From the NCBI GenBank assembly GCA_023460715.1, contig JAEWPH010000186.1, forward strand, positions 1 through 14,606: a stretch of DNA of 14,606 bases, written 5' to 3'. Positions 1 through 5,126 of the stretch are shown here, in pieces. The stretch comes from Pseudomonadota bacterium (GTDB taxonomy: Bacteria > Pseudomonadota > Gammaproteobacteria > Burkholderiales > Burkholderiaceae_C). Every line of letters begins with the position of its first letter. The stretch's first letter is position 1. A program made the position numbers and the translations under genes. Below the pieces are notes generated by a model. That model worked only from the letters and a program-made list of their open reading frames with translations. It was not told the DNA's origin and made no database searches.

Positions 1-119
1 TGGCCGGCCTAGGCGCGAAGCAGGCGCTGGCGGCACGCTATGCCCCCGCGCCGCTGGCGGCAGCGGGCCGCAGCGGCCACCACGCACCGGGCGGCGCACA
101 CCAGGGCGGGCTGGCATGA
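1..119 (+). CDS. C-terminal end of an unidentified protein (partial)
   Basis: The frame that starts at base 3 is open from the window edge to a TGA at 117-119 and gives about 38 residues, rich in Ala, Gly and Pro (it includes the stretch AKQALAARYAPAP). Its stop overlaps the sixA start in an ATGA arrangement, which is typical of co-transcribed, translationally coupled genes. No domain can be recognised from so short a tail. By context (sixA, ppx and pst genes) the end of polyphosphate kinase ppk1 is one possibility, but this is a guess from neighbourhood only. Another frame is also open here, so even the reading frame rests mainly on the stop/start overlap. Confidence 0.4.
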   Translation, partial: AGLGAKQALAARYAPAPLAAAGRSGHHAPGGAHQGGLA

Positions 120-580
120 TGGACCTCATTTTGTGGCGCCACGCCGAAGCCGAGGATCCCGCCGACGGGGCCGAGGACCTGGAGCGCGCCCTGACCGGGC
201 GGGGCGAGAAGCAGGCGGCGCGCATGGCCGCCTGGCTGGACCGGCAACTGCCCGACGGCCTGCGCGTGCTGGCCAGCCCGGCACGCCGCACCGAGCAGAC
301 CGCCCAGGCCCTGGGCCGCAAATACAAGCTGCGCGCCGAGCTGCTGCCCGGCGGCACGCCGGCCGATCTGCTGGAACTGGCGCAGTGGCCCAAGGCGCGC
401 GGCGCGGTCCTGGTGGTGGGGCACCAGCCTCTGCTGGGGCAGACCGTGGCCCAGCTGATGGGGCTGCAGGCGCCGGACTGCGCCATCCGCAAGGGGGCCG
501 TCTGGTGGCTGCGCCAGCGCCAGCGGCAGGACGTCAGCGAGACCGTGCTGCTGACGGTGCAGTCGCCCGAACTGCTCTAG
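116..580 (+). CDS. sixA: SixA-type phosphohistidine phosphatase (histidine phosphatase superfamily)
   Basis: The 154-residue product is a small branch-1 histidine phosphatase. The catalytic RHA motif is at the N terminus (LWRHAEAE, Arg8-His9). SPARRTEQTA (about 54-63) carries the conserved Arg of the phosphate pocket, and VVGHQPLL holds the second His (His103). There is no signal peptide, so it should act in the cytoplasm. E. coli SixA removes phosphate from histidine-phosphorylated signalling or phosphotransfer proteins and is of similar size; the substrate here is unknown. Two ATG codons are in tandem (116 and 119); the first overlaps the upstream stop. It is followed by a bidirectional terminator-like repeat. 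Confidence 0.88.
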   Translation: MMDLILWRHAEAEDPADGAEDLERALTGRGEKQAARMAAWLDRQLPDGLRVLASPARRTEQTAQALGRKYKLRAELLPGGTPADLLELAQWPKARGAVLVVGHQPLLGQTVAQLMGLQAPDCAIRKGAVWWLRQRQRQDVSETVLLTVQSPELL

Positions 581-582
581 CC

Positions 583-685
583 ACTATCAAAACCAGAGCG
601 CCTGGCGCTTGATGGGCAAGCGATCCAATGCTATAGGGCTTGGAAATCATTGCTCAGCAAGCGCAGGCAGCTCTCTTTTTTGATT
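583..685. repeat. Convergent pair of a short intergenic repeat; likely bidirectional terminator
   Basis: Two imperfect copies of a roughly 40-bp unit face each other. The left copy (about 586-625) reads ATCAAAA, then CAGAGCGCCTGGCGCTTG. The reverse complement of 645-685 reads AATCAAAA, then GAGAGCTGCCTGCGCTTG. Together they form a long stem with A-rich bases on the left (589-592) and a T6 run on the right (676-681), as expected of a terminator working in both directions. The left arm also holds a small hairpin (AGCGC-ctg-GCGCT, 597-609). The right copy reaches the stop codon of the minus-strand gene at 684. A related unit occurs at 12123-12172. Confidence 0.7.
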
Positions 686-1325
686 ACTTGCGCGGCGCCT
701 TCGCGGGCTTGGCGGCCTTGGCGGGCTGCGCCGCCTTGGCCGTCTTGGCGGCGGCAGCCGGTGCCGCGCTGGCGACGTCCGCCTTCGGGCGCCCCGTCTT
801 GATGGACGGTACGGCTTGCAGCGCCTTCGCCAGGGCGCCATCGTCCAGGCTGGCCAGCAGCTTCAGGCCGGCGCGCAGCAGCTCGCTCTTCTTGGCCGTC
901 TGGCCGATCTGGCCGGTGCGCTGCTTGAGCACCTCGATGGCTGCGTACTCGTCCTTCGGAATCGTGAAGCTGTCACGCACCAGCTTCGGCTTCTTGGCCT
1001 TGGCTTCCTTGGGGGCGGGCGCTGCAGCGGGGGCGGCGGCTTTGGCAGGCTTCGCAGCGGCGGCAACACCGGCCGGGGCGGGCTTCTTGGCTGAAGCGGG
1101 CTTGGCCGGGGTGGCTGCCTTGGCGGACACAGGCGATTTGCCCGATGCCTTGGCCGGTGCTTTGGTGGGCGCGGTGCGGACGGCAGGCTTTGGGGTTACG
1201 GCAGCGGCCGCCTTGGCCGGGGCCGCCGGAGCGGGCGCGGCGGCCGGGGCGGGTGCCGCAGCAGCCAACGGGGCGGTGGCGGGAGCGGCGGAGGAGGGCG
1301 TGGGCGAGGTGCGGGTAGCGGACAT
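684..1325 (-). CDS. Ribbon-helix-helix-like protein with lysine/alanine-rich histone H1-like tails
   Basis: The 213-residue product has three parts. Residues 1-114 are almost entirely Ala, Pro and Lys (AAKPAK-type repeats). Residues about 115-162 form a folded segment, VRDSFTIPKDEYAAIEVLKQ followed by AKKSELLRAGLKLLASL, with the strand-helix-helix pattern of ribbon-helix-helix DNA-binding proteins. Residues 163-213 end in another PAKAAK tail. The tails resemble bacterial histone H1-like proteins, which bind DNA non-specifically through lysine-rich regions. The likely role is nucleoid or transcriptional regulation; the target is unknown. I chose ATG 1325 because the protein start looks natural and the 13-bp inverted repeat then lies in the leader. 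An alternative ATG at 1377-1379 overlaps the ppx stop (TGATG), has a GGAG eight bases upstream, and would give 231 residues. Confidence 0.75.
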   Translation of the reverse strand: MSATRTSPTPSSAAPATAPLAAAAPAPAAAPAPAAPAKAAAAVTPKPAVRTAPTKAPAKASGKSPVSAKAATPAKPASAKKPAPAGVAAAAKPAKAAAPAAAPAPKEAKAKKPKLVRDSFTIPKDEYAAIEVLKQRTGQIGQTAKKSELLRAGLKLLASLDDGALAKALQAVPSIKTGRPKADVASAAPAAAAKTAKAAQPAKAAKPAKAPRK

Positions 1326-1340
1326 GGCGTGGTTGGAAGT

Positions 1341-1367
1341 AAACGGTATAAACAGTTTATACCGTTT
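1341..1367. promoter_or_regulatory. Perfect 13-bp inverted repeat; putative operator of the RHH gene
   Basis: AAACGGTATAAAC at 1341-1353 and GTTTATACCGTTT at 1355-1367 are exact reverse complements around a single A. The element is AT-rich in a very GC-rich region and sits 15 bp before ATG 1325. It contains TATAAA and TATACC, which could serve as a -10 box on the minus strand. RHH proteins often repress their own genes by binding such symmetrical sites, so autoregulation is the natural guess. It is not a normal terminator: the stem is not GC-rich and no U-run follows. If the longer start at 1379 is used, the repeat lies inside the coding region. Confidence 0.65.
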
Positions 1368-1378
1368 GACTTCGCGCA

Positions 1379-2857
1379 TCACGGCAGCTCCGCCGCGAAC
1401 TCCCAGGGCGTCTTCTGCCAGGCTACGCTCTCTTCGCGCAGCAGATGCGCCGACTGCGGGTAGCTGGCTGCCCAGCCGGGCCGCGTGCTGACGGTGCAGC
1501 GCTGGCCCTGCAGGCGCAGCTGCAGGCCTTCCACGTCCGGCGCCCGGCGCGCGTGGCACAGCGCCACGGCCACGCGAAAGCACATCAGCTGCAGGGCGAA
1601 GGTCGGGTCGTCCAGGCCGGCCTCCAGCTTGCGCACCTTGCCGCGGTGGCCCAGCACCAGTTGGCTCAGGCGGTGCAGTTCGGGCAGGGCGAAGCCGGCG
1701 GCGTCGGTGTGGTCGAGGATGTAGGCGCCGTGGCGGTGGTAATCGCTGTGCGAGATGCGGCAGCCCACCTCGTGCAGGCGGGCCGCCCAGTCCAGCTTGC
1801 GCGACGCGCGTTCGCTGCCGGCCGGTGCGGCCTGCTCGAACAGCGCGCAGGCTAGGCGGGCGACGCGCTCGGCATGCTCCGTATCCACCGCAAAGCGCTG
1901 CATCAGGCCGCGCACTGTGGCTGAACGCAGATCGGTGCCGGGCCGCTCGCGGTCCAGCAGGTCGTACAGAGCGCCCTGGCGCAGGGCGCCCTGGGCGACC
2001 TGCATGCGGTCGATCTCCAGCAGGTCGAAGACGGCGCGCAGCACGCTCACGCCGCCGCCGATCACGGGGCGGCGGTCTTCCTTGAGGCCCTCCATGCGCA
2101 CGCGGTCGGCACTGCGGGCGCGCAGCAGCATCTCGTGCAGCGCATCCAGGCCCTCGCGCGTGATCACGCCCGGCGGGCCGCCCAGCGCCTCCAGGATGTC
2201 GCCCACGGCGCCCGCGGTGCCGGAGGAGCCGTAGGCCACGTCCCAGGCGTCGCGGCGGTAGGTGCCCAGGGCTTCATCGAGCACCGCCTTGGCGGCGATC
2301 TCTGCGGCCTGGAAGGCCTGGGGCGTGAACAGCCCTTCGGCGAAATAGCGGCTCGACCAGGCCACGCTGCCCACGCGGAACGAGGCCACGGCGTGTGGCG
2401 TGAACTGCTGGCCGAGGATGATCTCGGTGGAGCGGCCGCCGATGTCCACCACCAGGCGGCGCTCGTCGGATTGCGGCAGCAGGTGGGCCACCCCTTGGTA
2501 GATCAGGCGGGCCTCTTCGGGGCCGGAGACGATGTCGATCGGATAGCCCAGGATCTCGCTGCCGCGCTGGGTGAACTCGTCGCGGTTGCGCGCCTCGCGC
2601 AGGGTCTGGGTGGCGACGGCACGCACGTGGCCGCGCGTAAAGCCGGCCAGCCGCTCCGCGAAGCGCGCCAGGCAGTCCCAGCCGCGCTGCATGGCGGCGG
2701 CGCTGAGGTTGCGGTTCTCGTCCAGGCCGGCGCCCTGGCGGACGGTTTCCTTCAGGTATTCGACGCGTTGGATGTGGCCGTGCTCGAAGCGGCCGATTTC
2801 CAGGCGGAAGCTGTTGGATCCCAGATCCACAGCCGCGAGCAGTGTTCCATCTTGCAT
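1379..2857 (-). CDS. ppx: Exopolyphosphatase (Ppx/GppA family)
   Basis: The 492-residue protein matches the usual length of Ppx. The N-terminal ASKHA-fold phosphatase half shows the first phosphate loop DLGSNSFRLEI (11-21), TQTLREARNRDEF (about 83-95), the catalytic-region SGPEEARLIYQGVAH (about 111-125) and the second phosphate loop VVDIGGRSTEIILG (136-149). The C-terminal half has the HD-like helical domain with LHEVGCRISHSDYHRHGAYI and GHRGK. The enzyme releases phosphate from the ends of polyphosphate chains in the cytoplasm; GppA activity (pppGpp hydrolysis) cannot be excluded. I chose ATG 2857 because homology begins there; no clear Shine-Dalgarno sequence is seen. The stop overlaps a possible start of the next gene (TGATG). 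Upstream lies the 281-bp folded element. Confidence 0.93.
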   Translation of the reverse strand: MQDGTLLAAVDLGSNSFRLEIGRFEHGHIQRVEYLKETVRQGAGLDENRNLSAAAMQRGWDCLARFAERLAGFTRGHVRAVATQTLREARNRDEFTQRGSEILGYPIDIVSGPEEARLIYQGVAHLLPQSDERRLVVDIGGRSTEIILGQQFTPHAVASFRVGSVAWSSRYFAEGLFTPQAFQAAEIAAKAVLDEALGTYRRDAWDVAYGSSGTAGAVGDILEALGGPPGVITREGLDALHEMLLRARSADRVRMEGLKEDRRPVIGGGVSVLRAVFDLLEIDRMQVAQGALRQGALYDLLDRERPGTDLRSATVRGLMQRFAVDTEHAERVARLACALFEQAAPAGSERASRKLDWAARLHEVGCRISHSDYHRHGAYILDHTDAAGFALPELHRLSQLVLGHRGKVRKLEAGLDDPTFALQLMCFRVAVALCHARRAPDVEGLQLRLQGQRCTVSTRPGWAASYPQSAHLLREESVAWQKTPWEFAAELP

Positions 2858-2942
2858 TGTTGTGCGCGGTCGGGCGCGCTGGTTTTCTGGCGGGGCAGCA
2901 TAGCATCTGCGCCGCGCTGCCGGCCGTGCGATGACGGCCTTG

Positions 2943-3223
2943 GAGCCTGTTGACGATCTCACAGGGGACCGCGTTGGAGCGCAATCGGAATGAGTGGATG
3001 CCTCGGATGCGCCGCATGGGCTTGTGCCCATGCAAGCAGCCGGGGCGTCAAGGCGTCTTTCCTGTGGCCCGATTGCGCTCCAACCCTTCGGGCAGCGGTC
3101 TTTGCGGGCGGGCTGCGGCGTTGCGACGGTGGGTGATAGCGGGGGCTATCCACTGCGCACCGCGCCTTGCATCCCTTCGCGCAAAGGCCGCTGCGCGACC
3201 CCTGGAAGATCGTGAACAGGCTC
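2943..3223. mobile_element. 281-bp MITE-like folded element with terminal and nested inverted repeats
   Basis: This fills most of the 366-bp gap between ppx and the binding-protein gene. Ends: GAGCCTGTTGACGATCT (2943-2959) pairs with 3207-3223 at 16 of 17 positions, and similarity continues inward (CAGGGG then CGCG). Arm 1: GTTGGAGCGCAATCGG (2973-2988) is the exact complement of 3069-3084, with an apex hairpin GCATGGGC-ttgt-GCCCATGC (3014-3033). Arm 2: GCAGCGGTCTTTGCG (3092-3106) pairs with 3180-3194 at 14 of 15 positions, with an apex GATAGC-gggg-GCTATC (3135-3150). The whole could fold into a three-way junction. It has no convincing ORF and no obvious target-site duplication. Its right end abuts the TAA of the neighbouring gene. 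A non-autonomous transposable element is likely; a structured RNA is an alternative. Confidence 0.65.
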
Positions 3224-4378
3224 TTAGCCCACGATGCGGCCATGGGCGCTCAGCATGGTCTGCGTGACGGGCGGAGTGACCAGCCGGCCGTCCTGGTAGC
3301 CCACGCTGAACCCGCCCACCTGCACGGTGGGGCGCTGGCGCAGGGCCGCCAGCACGCTGGCGCGGGTGAGTGGGCCGCTTACGCCCGCCAGCACCTCGGC
3401 GGTGTAGCGCGCGGCGATGAAGCCGGCCAGGCCCAGCGGCGAGGGGGGCTCGTCATACAGCCGGGCCAACGCATCGCGGTAGGCGCGCACCACAGGCAAC
3501 CCGGCCGTGACCGCCGGTACGGCCTGGGTGGCAATCACCGAGACGCCGCGCGGCACGCCGCCCAGCTGCGCCAGCACCTGCAGGTTCACATCCGCCAGTG
3601 CGATGACGTAGCACTGCCCGCCGGCGGGCAGCTGCAGCTGCCGCACGAAGCCGTGCAGCTCGGGCGTGCCGCCGATGAACAGCAGCAACGCGTCCGGCGG
3701 GGAGCGGCCTGCGGCCTGACCCGTACCTGCGCCGGGTGGCGCGATGGTCCGCACCTGCAGCCGGAGTGCCGCGGCCGCCTGCGCCACGGAGGGCTGGAGC
3801 TGCTGCGCCAGCCGGCTGTCTGCGAACAGCACGGACAGGCGCTGCACGCCGATGTTCGCCAGCGACTTCAGTGCATGCGCGATCTGCGCCTGGTAGTCCG
3901 GAAATACGCGGAACACGGTGTCGGTGCCGTCCACGTACTGGCGCAGCAGCCAGGGCGCGATCTGGGCCAGCGGCGCGCCTGTGGACGGCAGGGCGGCAAT
4001 GGCTGCGGCCGCATCGTCGGCCACGCAGCCCGACAGTGCCAGGCAGGCGCTGTCCGCCCCGGCCGCTTGGACGGCCGTGCGCAGGGTGGCTGGGCTGCCG
4101 TCGGTTTCGAACACCAGGTGCTGCACCGGGCGGCTCTTGATGCCGCCGCGGGCGTTCACCTCCTGCCACGCGGCGCGCGAGCCGGTGAGGAAATCGCGTC
4201 CCACGTCCTGGTGGGCGGCCGACATGTCCGCGATCTGGGCCACGGCCAGCGTGCGCGGGGCATCGCCCTGGGCCCCGGCCGGCAAAGCCGCCCCGGCGCC
4301 GAGCGCGCCGGCGCACCCCAGCCATTGCCTGCGGCTGAGGCCGCGGACGGCCGGAGGGTGAGGGCGGCTGTCTGCCAT
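3224..4378 (-). CDS. Tat-exported ABC-type solute-binding protein, periplasmic-binding type 1 (LivK-like)
   Basis: The product has 384 residues. It begins with a twin-arginine signal (SRRQWLG, 15-21), a short hydrophobic stretch and a probable cleavage after PAGA (about 36). The mature part looks like a branched-chain amino-acid type receptor (Peripla_BP_6/LivK-like): an initial strand TLAVAQIADMS, then DFLTGSRAAWQEVNARGGIKSRPVQ with the characteristic NARGGI motif, and a second lobe with CYVIALADVNLQVLAQLG and a typical C-terminal YQDGR. No permease or ATPase genes lie nearby, so it is an orphan receptor; the ligand is unknown. It follows the FAS1 lipoprotein by 45 bp on the same strand and may share its transcript. 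Its TAA directly touches the end of the folded repeat element. Confidence 0.82.
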   Translation of the reverse strand: MADSRPHPPAVRGLSRRQWLGCAGALGAGAALPAGAQGDAPRTLAVAQIADMSAAHQDVGRDFLTGSRAAWQEVNARGGIKSRPVQHLVFETDGSPATLRTAVQAAGADSACLALSGCVADDAAAAIAALPSTGAPLAQIAPWLLRQYVDGTDTVFRVFPDYQAQIAHALKSLANIGVQRLSVLFADSRLAQQLQPSVAQAAAALRLQVRTIAPPGAGTGQAAGRSPPDALLLFIGGTPELHGFVRQLQLPAGGQCYVIALADVNLQVLAQLGGVPRGVSVIATQAVPAVTAGLPVVRAYRDALARLYDEPPSPLGLAGFIAARYTAEVLAGVSGPLTRASVLAALRQRPTVQVGGFSVGYQDGRLVTPPVTQTMLSAHGRIVG

Positions 4379-4423
4379 CGGATGGGTCTTGGGGCGGTCG
4401 GAAGCGGCTTATGCAGCAGTGGC

Positions 4424-4912
4424 TTACTTCTTAGGCGGCATCAGCACGCGGTCGATCACGTGCACCACGCCGTTGCTGGCGCGCAGGTCGGCCTGCTCCA
4501 CCATCGCGTCTTCCACCGTCACGAAGGTGCCGGCGCGGGACACGGCCACATTGGCGCCCTGCAAGGTCTTCAGATTGCCGGCCTTCAGGTCGGCGGCGGC
4601 CAGGGCGCCGGGCACGATGTGGTAGCTCAGCACGGCCTTGAGCTGCGCCTTGTCGGCCTTGAGAGCGGCCAGGGTCTTGGCGGGCACCGTCTGGAAGGCC
4701 GCGTCCGAGGGGGCGAATACGGTGTAAGGGGCGGCGCCCTCCAACGTGCCGGCCAGGCCGGCTTCCGCGACCAGTTGCTGGAAGGTGCTCAGACCCTTGG
4801 TATCAGCGACCGTGCCGCTCAGGGTGCGGGAGGTCGGCGCGCTGGCGCAGGCGCCCAGCAGGGCGGCCGTGGCCAGGATGAGGACGGATTGAAGGGCGTT
4901 GCGGCGGAACAT
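4424..4912 (-). CDS. FAS1 (fasciclin) domain lipoprotein
   Basis: The 162-residue protein carries a lipoprotein signal: MFRRNALQSVLILATAALLGAC, with lipobox LGAC and Cys22 as the lipidation site. One complete FAS1 domain follows (about 33-162): FQQLVAEAGLAGTLEG, PYTVFAPSDAAFQTVPAKTL (FAS1 box 1), VLSYHIVPGAL, and the closing box NGVVHVIDRVLMPPKK. FAS1 domains are linked to adhesion and envelope or matrix interactions; the exact role here is unknown. A Shine-Dalgarno sequence (CGGGAG) lies about eight bases before ATG 4912. The gene is divergent from pstS with 214 bp between starts. The PHO-box-like repeats in that gap are oriented towards pstS, so control of this gene by PhoB is not evident. 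Confidence 0.9.
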   Translation of the reverse strand: MFRRNALQSVLILATAALLGACASAPTSRTLSGTVADTKGLSTFQQLVAEAGLAGTLEGAAPYTVFAPSDAAFQTVPAKTLAALKADKAQLKAVLSYHIVPGALAAADLKAGNLKTLQGANVAVSRAGTFVTVEDAMVEQADLRASNGVVHVIDRVLMPPKK

Positions 4913-4941
4913 GGACGAATCTCCCGAGGGGTTGTGATGGG

Positions 4942-4967
4942 CCGATCCCCGGCGGGCCGCGGATCGG
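4942..4967. repeat. Inverted repeat in the leader of the FAS1 gene
   Basis: CCGATCC (4942-4948) and GGATCGG (4961-4967) are perfect 7-bp arms around a 12-bp GC-rich centre, 30 bp upstream of the FAS1 lipoprotein start. It could be an operator or a 5'-leader hairpin on the minus-strand transcript. No function is known, and arms of this length can arise by chance in GC-rich DNA. Confidence 0.35.
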
Positions 4968-4999
4968 TGGCGGGAATCTACGCAGCCTCTGCGACAGCC

Positions 5000-5017
5000 C
5001 TGTGACACTTTTGTGGC
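5000..5017 (+). promoter_or_regulatory. Candidate upstream PHO box (weaker)
   Basis: CTGTGAC (5000-5006), a 4-bp spacer and TTGTGGC (5011-5017) give two 7-mers in 11-bp register, the arrangement PhoB dimers recognise. Both differ from the CTGTCAT consensus, so this is a weaker site. A single extra CTGTGAC occurs at 5037-5043 without a partner in register. It lies 56 bp upstream of the better box and could give cooperative PhoB binding. Confidence 0.35.
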
Positions 5018-5055
5018 GCTGCACCGCGGGTGGCGCCTGTGACATGCCGGGATGA

Positions 5056-5073
5056 CTGTCACGACGATGTCAT
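5056..5073 (+). promoter_or_regulatory. PHO box of the pstS promoter
   Basis: CTGTCAC (5056-5062), spacer GACG and ATGTCAT (5067-5073) form a direct repeat of 7-mers with 11-bp period, close to the enteric PHO box built on CTGTCAT. A weak -10-like hexamer TAGAGT (5084-5089) starts 11 bp after the box. In known PhoB promoters the PHO box replaces the -35 element, which fits. The pstS start at 5127 leaves a short leader. PhoB is encoded at the end of the operon, so the circuit would be self-reinforcing. Confidence 0.7.
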
Positions 5074-5126
5074 AAACGACACCTAGAGTCGCCCTCATTG
5101 ATTTTTCCCAACCAAGAGGTCTCTTC

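Noticed and set aside
1341..1367. Palindrome as the ppx transcription terminator
   Set aside because: The stem is AT-rich, lacks a following U-run and lies within or just before the next gene, so an operator is more likely.
640..1491. Plus-strand ORF opposite the RHH gene
   Set aside because: The Ala/Gly-rich translation mirrors the Lys/Ala/Pro codons of the other strand; the minus frame has a coherent RHH-like core.
2936..3230. Target-site duplication around the folded element
   Set aside because: The flanks (CCTTG on the left, TTAGC on the right) show no matching direct repeat of useful length.
4313..4330. Lipobox in the binding protein (WLGC, Cys22)
   Set aside because: The residue at -3 is Trp and there is no hydrophobic stretch before the Cys; the SRRQWLG Tat motif followed by a hydrophobic region and PAGA cleavage fits better.
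3167..5005. Long plus-strand ORF (612 codons) across the binding-protein and FAS1 genes
   Set aside because: It is antisense to two genes with signal peptides and recognisable domains; its product is Gly/Arg/His-rich low-complexity sequence.
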